From an uncultured Neglectibacter sp. (GTDB lineage: Bacteria; Bacillota; Clostridia; Oscillospirales; Acutalibacteraceae): a DNA stretch of 33,931 bases. A model generated the notes under the pieces. It was not told the origin of the DNA. It made no database searches and saw only the letters and a list, made by a program, of their open reading frames with translations. The stretch spans positions 12,447-46,377 of the forward strand of contig CAJFEW010000041.1 in the NCBI GenBank assembly GCA_904374805.1. The letters are read 5' to 3'. Below, in pieces: positions 26,278 through 33,931 of the stretch. Each line of letters starts with the position of its first letter. Within the stretch, counting starts at the first letter, position 1. The position numbers and the translations under genes were made by a program.

Positions 26278-27303
26278 TTGAAAAAGATCGGGAGTGTGTT
26301 GTTGTGTGTGGCGCTGGTTTTGGGCGTTTTGGGAGGCTGCGCCCCCCAAGAGGAGGAGTCGTCTTTGGTGAGCGTTTCCCCCAGCCCCTCCCCCACGCCG
26401 GAGCCGGCGGGTCCCTGGCGGATCGGCTTGGTGCAGTACCAGGAGCACAGCGCCCTGGACGCCATTCGGGAAGCCTTCATGCAGCGGCTGGAAGAGTGGG
26501 GCTGCACGGAGGAACAAGTGGAGATCCAGTACCAAAACGCCCAGGGAGACCCGGCCCAGGCCGGGGAGATCTGCCAGGGCTTTGTGGAAGATGAGGTGGA
26601 CATGATTGTGGCGCTGGCCACGCCGGCGGCGCAGGCAGCCCTCTCCGCAGTAGCAGGCACCCAGATTCAGGTGGTGTTCGCCGGAGTGACGGACCCGGAG
26701 CCCTTGGGCCTGACGGAAGGGGCCGCGCCGGAAAGCGCTGTCACCGGGGTGGTCTCCCCTGCCCCGGCCGGCTCCCTGCTGGACCTGGCCCTCCAGGCAG
26801 ACAGCGGCCTGCAGACTCTGGGCGTGCTCTACAACCCGGAGGAGGCCAACGCCCTGGCCCAGGTGGAGGCGCTGCAGGCGGCCTGCGCGGAGCGGGGCAT
26901 CACCGTGACGGAATCCACAGTCTCCTCCTCAGAGGAGGTACAGCAGGCCGCCGGGGAGCTGTGCGCCGCCGTAGACGCTTTGTACACCCCGGCGGACAGC
27001 ACGGTGGCGCCGGCAGCTGCCGCGGTGAGCGAAGCCGCCAAGGGGGCGGGAACGCCCTGGTACGCCGGGTCGGAGAGCATGGTGCAGGCAGGCGCCCTGG
27101 CCGCTGTGGGCGTAGAGGAAAAGGAGACGGGCCGCAAGGCGGCCGATTTGGCAGCCCAGCTGATCCGGGGCCAGGCGGTCAGCCAGGCGCCGGTGTACAC
27201 CTATTCCACGTTCCGCACCTTTTTGAATGTGACCACCCTGCAGGCCCTGGAGGGAATTTCCCTGCCCCAGGAGACCCAGCTGAACGCCTTTATTTATTCC
27301 TAA
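26278..27303 (+). CDS. ABC substrate-binding lipoprotein, TrpX/YrhO-like family (TTG start)
   Basis: The 341-residue product has a lipoprotein signal (MKKIGSVLLCVALVLGVLGG, Cys21) and a two-lobed binding fold of the ABC_sub_bind (PF04392) type: WRIGLVQYQEHSALDAIREA, VDMIVALATPAAQAAL, QVVFAGVTDPEPLGL and LGVLYNPEEANA. This family includes aromatic amino-acid binding proteins; the ligand here is unknown. The TTG is chosen because GAGGT lies 8 bases upstream and the signal peptide begins there. Normally a permease and an ATPase follow, but here a terminator, repeats and a recombinase come next, so it is an orphan or relies on a transporter elsewhere. Confidence 0.88.
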   Translation: MKKIGSVLLCVALVLGVLGGCAPQEEESSLVSVSPSPSPTPEPAGPWRIGLVQYQEHSALDAIREAFMQRLEEWGCTEEQVEIQYQNAQGDPAQAGEICQGFVEDEVDMIVALATPAAQAALSAVAGTQIQVVFAGVTDPEPLGLTEGAAPESAVTGVVSPAPAGSLLDLALQADSGLQTLGVLYNPEEANALAQVEALQAACAERGITVTESTVSSSEEVQQAAGELCAAVDALYTPADSTVAPAAAAVSEAAKGAGTPWYAGSESMVQAGALAAVGVEEKETGRKAADLAAQLIRGQAVSQAPVYTYSTFRTFLNVTTLQALEGISLPQETQLNAFIYS

Positions 27304-27338
27304 AAAGAAAGATACAGAGAAACTCCGGTTTCTCGGGG

Positions 27339-27378
27339 AGCCCCCGCCAGTCCGCAAGGACTGGGGGGGGCTTTTTTT
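27339..27378 (+). terminator. Intrinsic terminator after the substrate-binding protein gene
   Basis: AGCCCCCGCCAGTCC (27339-27353) pairs with GGACTGGGGGGGGCT (27358-27372) around GCAA, with a T-run to 27378. A small hairpin GAGAAA-CTCCG-GTTTCTC precedes it. Confidence 0.92.
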
Positions 27379-27407
27379 GCCTTTTTGAGAGCCAGTTGGG
27401 AGCGCTC

Positions 27408-27798
27408 CCCGCCCGGGGCTGTGGGAAACGCTGTGTTCGACGCCCGCCGCGCGGGCCAGTGTTCCTTCCTCACTGGCTAAGGGGCCTTCGGCCAGCGGCC
27501 TCTCTCCCCCACTTGGCGGTGAGGAAGACGGGGCCTTCTGTTCACCGCGCGGGTGAATGGCTTTCACTGCGGGCCGGGGAACCATCGGTCAGCGGTGCCC
27601 TGTCCCGCCCGGCAGTGTGGGAAACACTGTGCTCGACGCTCGCCGCGCAGGCCAGTGTTCCTTCCTCACTGGCTAAGGGGCCTTCGGCCAGCGGACTCCC
27701 TACCCCACTTGGCGGTGAGGAAGACGGGGCACTCTGTTCACTGTGCGGGTGAATGGCTTTCACCGTGGGCTGGGAAACCACTGGTCAGGGACGGCTGG
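27408..27798. repeat. 196-bp direct duplication rich in hairpins
   Basis: Two diverged copies begin at 27408 and 27604, and anchors at 27421/27617 and 27454/27650 confirm a 196-base period. Each holds GCCAGTG-TTCCTTCCT-CACTGGC, GGCC-TTC-GGCC and TTCACC-GCGCG-GGTGAA or its G-T variant. One copy has CAGTGT-GGGAA-ACACTG. The span 27304-27936 has no gene besides this, the terminator, and the integrase promoter. Confidence 0.85.
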
Positions 27799-27856
27799 TC
27801 GAAAAACGCGCCGCAAAAAGAGAGTTGAAAAATTGTTGAATGGAGGGAGAAGCGGT

Positions 27857-27885
27857 TTGACACTGCAAGGGTTTCCTTTTATTCT
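27857..27885 (+). promoter_or_regulatory. Promoter of the recombinase gene
   Basis: TTGACA (27857-27862) and TATTCT (27880-27885) are 17 bases apart, in an AT-richer stretch. The start would be near 27892, about 45 bases before the ATG. Confidence 0.78.
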
Positions 27886-27936
27886 AAAGAAAATTCAAGG
27901 AAAGCGGCGCACAGAGGCCGCGGAAAGGAGTAAGGT

Positions 27937-29415
27937 ATGGCGTATTTGCAGGCGCGGAAAAACAAAGAGGGCGAAGTGGTGTCCTACAGCATTCGGGTGT
28001 ACAAAGGGCGGGATCCCCGCACGGGAAAACAGCTGACTCCCTACACCATGACCTGGCGGGTGCCTACAGGCTGGAGCGAGAAACGGGCCAGAAAAGAGGC
28101 GGAAAAACAGGCGGCCCTGTTTGAACAGCAGTGCCGGGAGGGGTATCTTTCCGACGGACGGCAGACCTTTGCCCAGTACGCGGAGTATGTGCTGGAACTG
28201 AAAGAGCGCACGGGGCTCAAGCACCTGACGTTGATCCACTACCGGCAAAGCCTGAAGCGGGTGCTGCCCTTTTTGGGCCACATGAAGCTGGGGGACATCC
28301 GGCCCCAGCATTTAAACTATCTGTACCAGCAGCTGGCTTTGCCCCAGGCCCGGGAGGACAACGAGAAGGCCCTGGCCCGGCCCGCCCTGTGGCAGCTGCT
28401 GGAGGCCCGGGGCCTGGGAAACCGGGTGTTGGACCGGGAGGGACGGCACATCAGCGTGGAGCGGCTGCGCAAAGGAGAGGGCGTGAAGCCGGACACCGCC
28501 CAGCGCCTGGCGGAGGCTTTGGGGGCGCCCTATTCCCTGCTGTTCTCCACCCGGCGGGAGGAGCGCTGTCTGAGCCAGCGGACCATTGTCAATTGCCACC
28601 TGCTGGTGAGCGTGGTGCTGGGACAGGCGGAGCGGGAGATGCGCATTGCCCTCAACCCTGCCCGGCGGGCCAGCCCGCCTAAGGGAGAGAGCGGAGACCC
28701 CAACTACTTTCAGGAGGAAGAGGTGGGCCAGATCCTCCGGGCGCTGGAGTCGGAGTCCCTCAAGTGGAAGACGGCCATCCACCTGCTGCTGGTGTCTGGC
28801 TGCCGGCGGGGGGAGCTTTTGGGGCTGAAGTGGGACCATGTGGACTGGGAGAACGGGCAGATCCACATTGACTGTACGCTGCTCTACGCCGGGGACCGGG
28901 GCGTCTACGAGGGCAGCCCCAAAACCCGGGACTCCGTGCGCACCATCAAGCTGCCCCAGGAGACCATGTGCCTGCTGGAGGAGTACCGCCAGTGGCAGCA
29001 GGCCCGGAAAGAAGAGCTGGGCGATAAGTGGGAGGAATCCCCCTATGTGTTCCCCGGGGAGCGGGGCGGGCGGATGAATCCCAGCCAGCTGGGAAACTGG
29101 CTGGTCCGGTTTCAAAAGCGGCACAATCTCCCCCACCTGAATCCCCACGCCTTCCGCCACACCATGACCAGCATGCTGTTCTTTCACGGGGTGGACAGCG
29201 TGAGCATCAGCCACCGGCTGGGACACAGCAGCGTGTCCACCACCACCAGCATCTACAGCCACGTGATGAAGGAGGCGGAGAGCCGCATCAGCGACTGCAT
29301 GGCCCACGTGCTTCTGTCCACCCGAGCGCCCCACGCCCCGGACACAGAGGACGAGCCACAGGAGGAGTTTTCCACAAACCGGGAAGAATCGGGGGAAAAC
29401 TTGAACAAAAGTTGA
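27937..29415 (+). CDS. Tyrosine recombinase with inserted XRE-like helix-turn-helix
   Basis: The 492-residue protein is an integrase-type tyrosine recombinase. The N-terminus (1-65) looks like an arm-binding domain. A SAM-like core-binding domain starts at 76 (TFAQYAEYVLELKERTGLKH) and resumes at about 212 (LSQRTIVNCHLLVSVVLGQA). Between them, residues 150-203 read like an XRE helix-turn-helix (ALWQLLEARGLGNRV, SVERLRKGEGVKPDTAQRLA, EALGAPYSLLF). The catalytic set is complete: R290, K329, H404, R407, H430 and Y440. GGAAAGGAG precedes the ATG. No excisionase, phage or conjugation genes lie nearby, so it is a lone recombinase between repeats and a surface-protein gene. Its target is unknown. 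Confidence 0.92.
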   Translation: MAYLQARKNKEGEVVSYSIRVYKGRDPRTGKQLTPYTMTWRVPTGWSEKRARKEAEKQAALFEQQCREGYLSDGRQTFAQYAEYVLELKERTGLKHLTLIHYRQSLKRVLPFLGHMKLGDIRPQHLNYLYQQLALPQAREDNEKALARPALWQLLEARGLGNRVLDREGRHISVERLRKGEGVKPDTAQRLAEALGAPYSLLFSTRREERCLSQRTIVNCHLLVSVVLGQAEREMRIALNPARRASPPKGESGDPNYFQEEEVGQILRALESESLKWKTAIHLLLVSGCRRGELLGLKWDHVDWENGQIHIDCTLLYAGDRGVYEGSPKTRDSVRTIKLPQETMCLLEEYRQWQQARKEELGDKWEESPYVFPGERGGRMNPSQLGNWLVRFQKRHNLPHLNPHAFRHTMTSMLFFHGVDSVSISHRLGHSSVSTTTSIYSHVMKEAESRISDCMAHVLLSTRAPHAPDTEDEPQEEFSTNREESGENLNKS

Positions 29416-29559
29416 AGAAATTCGCGCCCTCTCCCCCATTTTCCCAGCCCCAGGCCCCGTCCGGCGGCCCTGCGCCCCAGCCGGGTGGCAGTGTATAGAT
29501 AACTTCAACTCCCAGGGAAAAAGCCCTGAGAGAATCTAAAATTTAAGAGGGTTGAAATT

Positions 29560-29618
29560 ATGAAGAAAAGCAAGTTTCTGAAGAACCGCTCAGCGCTGCT
29601 GCGGCTTCGCAACCCACT
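29560..29618 (+). other. Disrupted signal peptide of the SLH protein (real start, wrong frame)
   Basis: ATG at 29560 follows AAGAGGG and encodes MKKSKFLKNRS, a typical secretion n-region. The same frame then continues as ALLRLRNPLW, which is not a hydrophobic core. In the frame of the large downstream protein the bases just before 29619 encode LSAAAASQPT, which looks like a signal c-region with a cleavage site. The hydrophobic core is missing and the frame differs by one, so DNA of length 3n+1 or equivalent seems to be lost between the two halves. Confidence 0.7.
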
Positions 29619-32600
29619 GTGGCGAAGGTATTCGTCAACGGTGTGGAAGCGACTCCCAATGGGAGCACATACAGCGCTGAGATCGTCGATCCTGGCAGCA
29701 GCGATGTCACGGTCGAGGTTCAGTTGGACGCCAACGGCGCTGCCGGCAAAGTGGCCCACTACATCGATCTGGATGACACCACCGATGCAGAGCTGACAAA
29801 CGGCCGCTATGTCATGACGCTGACCGACGCGGAGAAGGCTGCTGGTTCCATGCAGTTTGTGACCGTGGACTCCTCTGACACCCAGAGCGAGCCCTACACC
29901 GTCACCTTCACCACGGTTCCCGCCAGCGATGACACCGCCGTGGAGGCTGTGCATCTGTCCAACAACCGGGAGTATGACGTGTCCGTAAGCGGCTCTGCTT
30001 ACACCGTGGTTGCCAACTATGGCTACGAGATTGCGAACGGCTCTGTCAATGTGCACACTGCCGACGACAACGCCGTAGTGTATGAGGGCGATGCCACCAG
30101 CACTACGCGCGCTGACGAGAATAACGACGGCTCCTACAAAGTTGATGTTACCAGCTATGACACCGTGACCTACTTCACGGTGCAGGCTGCGGACGGCACC
30201 GAGGCCACCTACACGGTTACCGTGGTGGAGCCCAAGCCTTTCGCTTCCTTCTCCATCGACGGAGAGCGCCACACCTCTCAGATCGACCGTGTGACGGAAG
30301 ATCCTGACTTCCAGGTGGCTACTAGCAACACAAATCCTACCGTGGAAGTGTACCTGCCCTATAACTACGGCACCACCGAGTTCACTCCCACCTTTGAGAC
30401 CAACTATTCCGTGACTGTCACAGCCGAGAATACCGCTGGCCAGGATGTCACTTTGGTTTCCGGTGAGACGTATGATTGGGATGATTTCCAAACTGATACC
30501 GCTACTAGCACTGGCGATGACGTGATTCTTCCTATCGTTGTGCACTACAGCGATGGCACCTCTGAGGATTGGAACCTGTGCTTCGACGCTATTGACCAGG
30601 ACACCGTTGCTGCCATTAAGACTCTGTCTGTGGACAACTACCAGGCTACCATCGAGGGCAACGTGATCACCATCTCCCTGCCCGCTTCTGTGCGGAATGC
30701 CTCCGCTTCCAAGTACATGGCACTGGGTGTTTCTCCTGAGACGACCGTGAATGTTGTTGGGCTGAATTGGAGCAAGACGGCTGCTGTTGATAAAAACACC
30801 CTGACCATCAGCGGTGCAAATGTTCCGCTGACTACGGACAATTACACCTTGCGTGTAACTGCTGCTGGTACGGAATTTGATGCAGATGCTCCTCAGACTG
30901 TGGACTACGAGCTGAACATCGAGACCGCAGCTGTGCAGGATCCTGAGATGACCGCTATGTATCTGCTCAACGAGAAGACGGGCGAGCGCATTGAGGGCGC
31001 CATCTCCGGCAGCACCATCACCTTCAACGAGATTCCCTACACCTACACCAGTGTGAACGATTTGGGCAATCGTGGTTGGAAGCTCTTCTGGACTGCCGCT
31101 TCCGGCTGCACAGTGACCTTTAAAAACACTTCTGGCGTTGTCACTCCCATTTACCAGACTGGCACCAAGTTGAGTGCTGTTAGCTATCTGCCTGCTGGTG
31201 ATGAACGTTTCAACAATACTAGGGCTTCTGCAATGATCGATGTTTCTAACACTGATTCCACCAAGTCCTACACCATCGTGTTCAACAGCGCGAACGCCAG
31301 CCAGGACAGCAAGCTGGGTGAAGTGCAGTTGGCTCAGAACGGCGTTGTGAACTACAGCGACCTGAACACTGCCAACAACATTGACCTGACCGTGGACAAC
31401 GGCGATTCCACCATCACCGGCAACATCGCTTACAGTGAATACTGGAAGTACAACAATGTTAACGCAAATGACGGCAGTTTGGGTAACAACACTGCCAATC
31501 GCCGTGAAACGGGTGGCGGCACTGTTGTGACGGAACTTCCTGTGGACGCTGAAATGTACTTTGTCGGGAATGACACCCTGTATGCCATTGATCCCATCAA
31601 TGAAACTCACACAACAGTTGCAGGCGATGACAGAAACATCCTTCCTGCTGAGGGATGGGCTGGCAGCAAGAACTTCCAGTATGTGGACGAGTACGGCAAA
31701 GACGACGCTGTCACTCCTCTGCAGATTGTTGTGGTGAGCCAGGCTGCTGCTGAACAGATTGATGCAGGCGACACTCTGACCTCTATTGAGAACAACTCTA
31801 AGTTGGATGGCCTGTACACCGTGTACGACCTGACTCTGACCCAGAATGCTCCCCGCACGGGCAGCAACCTGACCTCTCTGTCTGTGTACGACGCGTATAC
31901 CGATACCACCATCGACGCCAGCATTGTTGGCAACGAGATTTCCATTGAACTGCCCTACTACTTCACCGATGGCGACCGCAAGTCTCACAACAACCTCTAT
32001 CTGGACTACACCACCAACGAGGGCGGGGCTACTGTCCAGCGGTTTACGTATAATAATGGCAATCAGGTGTCCCCTAATTCTGTTGTCACTCTGAATCCCC
32101 TGGTGTATGACCTGAACGGCGACCTGGCGAAGGGGGATTGCATCCAGCTGTACTGGGGCGCCGGCGATAAGAAACTGCAAGTTAAAAATAATCAGGGCAC
32201 AAATGCTCCCTTTGAGTTGATCCAGGTCACCGCAGAGAACGGCGTGGAGCGTGCAGAGCCTTACACGCTGACCGTCACTGTGGCGGAGCCTGAGAACGAC
32301 GCAGTTCTGAACAGCGTGACCATCAACGGCGTGACCGCCACTCCCGTTGGCAACAACGTGACTGTCACTCTGCCTCTGGCCTCTGAAGTCACCAGCCTGG
32401 CTCCTGTGTTCAACGTCTCCACCAACGCCTATGTGGTGGTGGGCGACCGCAACCAGATTGCTGACGACGGCGAAAACATGGCCGATCCCGGCGCTACCTA
32501 CAACTTTGTGAACCCCCGTCAGTTCACGGTGGTTTCTGAAGATGGACATACCACGAACACCTACACCATCACTGTGGAAGTCTCCAACCGGTTCACCGAC

Positions 32601-33134
32601 GTGAACGAGGGCGATTGGTTCTTCGAGGACGTGATGGCTGGTGTGGAAAATGGCTACATCCAGGGTGTTGGCAACGGCCGGTTCGATCCCTACGGGGATA
32701 TCACCCGCGCTCAGTTTGCCTGCTTGATTGCCCGGGCTATGGGCTTTGAGGAGCCTGCCGAGGGCACCGAGGTTGATACCCGCTTTATCGACGTTCCCTC
32801 TGATTACTGGGGCGCTGCTGCCATTGCCTTCTGCCAGGAGCAAGGCCTGATCGAAGGTTACTCCAACGGCGAGTTCCGTCCTCAGAATTACATTACCCGT
32901 CAGGAAGTTGCCACCATTCTGGCTCGTGCGTTTGATCTGACCGAGATCTCCGACGAGAAGTATGTCGACGACAACCTGATCCCTGAGTGGTCCAGTGACG
33001 CCATCTATATGAACAAGGCTGCTGGCATCATGAACGGCGACGCCGCAGGCACCTTCCGTCCTGCTGCCAACATGAACAGAGCGGAAGCTGCTACTGTGCT
33101 GATGAATGCTAACAGAGCAGGTTTGATTGAATAA
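29619..33134 (+). CDS. Very large SLH-domain surface protein, signal peptide out of frame
   Basis: The open frame encodes 1171 residues. Most is a series of beta-sandwich modules, cadherin-like or DUF5018-like, with recurring openings such as LTSLSVYDAY and LNSVTINGVTATPVGNNVTV and closings such as NTYTITVEV. Three SLH domains end the protein: about 990-1043 (FTDVNEGDWFFEDV...), 1050-1105 (FIDVPSDYWGAAAI...) and 1110-1165. SLH triplets bind pyruvylated wall polymers, so the protein is expected in the S-layer or cell surface. Codons end in T more often than in its neighbours. The GTG at 29619 has no SD; the true start is likely 29560 in another frame, so as read the protein would not be secreted. 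Two hundred bases upstream hold only a hairpin (29513-29528) and no clear promoter. Confidence 0.88.
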   Translation: MAKVFVNGVEATPNGSTYSAEIVDPGSSDVTVEVQLDANGAAGKVAHYIDLDDTTDAELTNGRYVMTLTDAEKAAGSMQFVTVDSSDTQSEPYTVTFTTVPASDDTAVEAVHLSNNREYDVSVSGSAYTVVANYGYEIANGSVNVHTADDNAVVYEGDATSTTRADENNDGSYKVDVTSYDTVTYFTVQAADGTEATYTVTVVEPKPFASFSIDGERHTSQIDRVTEDPDFQVATSNTNPTVEVYLPYNYGTTEFTPTFETNYSVTVTAENTAGQDVTLVSGETYDWDDFQTDTATSTGDDVILPIVVHYSDGTSEDWNLCFDAIDQDTVAAIKTLSVDNYQATIEGNVITISLPASVRNASASKYMALGVSPETTVNVVGLNWSKTAAVDKNTLTISGANVPLTTDNYTLRVTAAGTEFDADAPQTVDYELNIETAAVQDPEMTAMYLLNEKTGERIEGAISGSTITFNEIPYTYTSVNDLGNRGWKLFWTAASGCTVTFKNTSGVVTPIYQTGTKLSAVSYLPAGDERFNNTRASAMIDVSNTDSTKSYTIVFNSANASQDSKLGEVQLAQNGVVNYSDLNTANNIDLTVDNGDSTITGNIAYSEYWKYNNVNANDGSLGNNTANRRETGGGTVVTELPVDAEMYFVGNDTLYAIDPINETHTTVAGDDRNILPAEGWAGSKNFQYVDEYGKDDAVTPLQIVVVSQAAAEQIDAGDTLTSIENNSKLDGLYTVYDLTLTQNAPRTGSNLTSLSVYDAYTDTTIDASIVGNEISIELPYYFTDGDRKSHNNLYLDYTTNEGGATVQRFTYNNGNQVSPNSVVTLNPLVYDLNGDLAKGDCIQLYWGAGDKKLQVKNNQGTNAPFELIQVTAENGVERAEPYTLTVTVAEPENDAVLNSVTINGVTATPVGNNVTVTLPLASEVTSLAPVFNVSTNAYVVVGDRNQIADDGENMADPGATYNFVNPRQFTVVSEDGHTTNTYTITVEVSNRFTDVNEGDWFFEDVMAGVENGYIQGVGNGRFDPYGDITRAQFACLIARAMGFEEPAEGTEVDTRFIDVPSDYWGAAAIAFCQEQGLIEGYSNGEFRPQNYITRQEVATILARAFDLTEISDEKYVDDNLIPEWSSDAIYMNKAAGIMNGDAAGTFRPAANMNRAEAATVLMNANRAGLIE

Positions 33135-33170
33135 GGTTTCAACTCACCTAAATTTTATGATTACCCCATA

Positions 33171-33740
33171 GACAGGAGGGACAGCACGAGCTGTCCCTTT
33201 TGTCTTTTTCCCAGACCGCTGGCGCGGTCCGATGAAAGCCATGAATTGACAGGAAGGACAGCGCAAGCTGTTCCTTTTGTCTTTTTCTCAGACCGCTGCG
33301 TGGTTCGATGAAAGCCGTAGATTGACAGGAGGGACGGCGGAGGCTGTCCCTTTTGTCTTTTTTCTCAGACCGCTGGCGCGGTCCGATGAAAGCCATGAAT
33401 TGACAGGAGGGACGGCGTAGGCTGTCCCTTTTGTCTTTTTCTCAGACCGCTGGCGCGGTCGGGTGAAAGCCATAGATTGACAGGGGGACGACGCAAGCTG
33501 TCCCTTTTGTCTTTTTTCTCAGACCGCTGGCGCGGTCTGGTGAAAGCCATAGATTGACAGGAGGGACAGCGCAAGCTGTCCCTTTTGTCTTTTTTCCAGA
33601 CCGCTGGCGCGGTCCGATGAAAGCCATGGATTGACAGGAGGGACAGCGCAAGCTGTCCCTTTTGTCTTTTTCTCAGACCGCTGCGTGGTTCGATGAAAGC
33701 CGTAGATTGACAGGAGGGACGGCGTAGGCTGTTCCTTTTT
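33171..33740 (+). repeat. Tandem array of eight terminator-like 76-78-bp units
   Basis: Units start at GACAGG: 33171, 33248, 33324, 33402, 33479, 33556, 33633 and 33709 (last one shortened). Each has a GGGACRGC...GCTGTCCC stem followed by TTTTGTCTTTTT, then a second stem GACCGC-TGGC-GCGGTC or its G-T variant GACCGC-TGC-GTGGTT, then GATGAAAGCC. Loops and wobble pairs vary while pairing is mostly kept. The 797 bases from the SLH stop to the window end contain no convincing gene. Confidence 0.92.
33178..33209 (+). terminator. Intrinsic terminator of the SLH protein gene
   Basis: GGGACAGC-ACGA-GCTGTCCC (33178-33197) is followed by TTTTGTCTTTTT. It is the first hairpin of the eightfold array that follows. 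Confidence 0.93.
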
Positions 33741-33832
33741 CCCTGTCACAGGGATATGTTGAACTTCCCTGGCTAGGATGAATCTACCAGGAATTTGGAG
33801 TGGGGCGCCATATGTTCCTCCTTGGAAAAGGG

Positions 33833-33868
33833 AAAAACGGTCTGGGAGAGATATCCCAGGCCGTTTTT
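33833..33868. terminator. Bidirectional terminator near the right edge
   Basis: AAAAACGGTCTGGGA (33833-33847) pairs with TCCCAGGCCGTTTTT (33854-33868), 15 pairs with one G-T, loop GAGATA. A-runs and T-runs on both sides fit action on either strand. It probably ends a minus-strand gene lying right of the window. Confidence 0.85.
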
Positions 33869-33931
33869 GGATAGAACAAGGTCGATTTTCCCATTTCCCC
33901 CAACCCCAGAGAAAAGAACAAAGGCGCTGCT

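Noticed and set aside
27937..29415. Integrated prophage or conjugative element
   Set aside because: Only the recombinase is present; no phage, relaxase, excisionase or tRNA attachment site is seen within the window.
29505..32843. Very long open frame (over 1,100 codons) on the minus strand opposite the SLH protein gene
   Set aside because: It is the mirror of a strongly recognisable SLH gene with biased codons, has no SD and no recognisable domain, and reads as valine/histidine-rich low-complexity sequence.

Overview
The window is the replication-origin neighbourhood of a fairly GC-rich Gram-positive chromosome, most likely a gut Clostridia of the Oscillospiraceae/Ruminococcaceae type. This is inferred from the gene order rpmH-rnpA-yidD-yidC-jag-mnmE (minus strand) diverging from dnaA-dnaN-yaaA-recF-remB-(unknown)-gyrB-gyrA (plus strand), from remB behind recF, from frequent TTG/GTG starts with strong AGGAGG ribosome sites, and from the lipoprotein and SLH-protein style. 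The genus cannot be fixed by eye. No rRNA, tRNA or CRISPR array was seen.

Layout: 1-440 is a hairpin-rich repeat array behind mnmE. 441-4653 is the minus-strand ribosome, RNase P, membrane-insertion and tRNA-modification cluster, driven by a consensus promoter upstream of rpmH. 4654-5042 holds the back-to-back rpmH and dnaA promoters and a 20-bp dyad. 5043-6356 is dnaA, which starts at TTG and is followed by an origin (6357-6922) with about nine DnaA-box-like 9-mers and a B. subtilis-like DnaA-trio unwinding tract. 6923-16538 carries the sliding clamp, an S4-domain protein, RecF, RemB, a zinc-ribbon membrane protein of unknown role, GyrB, a YcxB-like protein and GyrA. 16539-20400 holds a lipoprotein, a Nudix hydrolase and a DUF1015 protein, separated by mosaic repeats. 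20500-20941 is a 54/55-bp tandem array. 21143-26121 is a four-gene GldA/GldF/GldG/DUF4340-type ABC operon. 26278-27303 is a solitary TTG-started substrate-binding lipoprotein with its own promoter and structured leader. 27408-27798 is a 196-bp duplication. 27937-29415 is a tyrosine recombinase with an apparent XRE-like helix-turn-helix inserted in its core-binding domain. 29560-33134 is a very large SLH-domain surface protein whose signal peptide appears broken. 33171-33740 is an eightfold tandem array of intrinsic-terminator-like units.

The least explained content is the repeats. Four unrelated tandem families (49, 54/55, 77 and 196 bp) share one design: each unit is built from hairpins, and in the three short families variation between units largely keeps the stems paired. 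The 49-bp family sits at the extreme 3' ends of genes. It starts at the base after the gyrB stop, starts just after the mnmE stop, and supplies identically placed stop codons to two minus-strand genes. The other prominent oddity is the recombinase beside a surface-protein gene whose signal-peptide n-region and c-region lie in different frames with no hydrophobic core between them.
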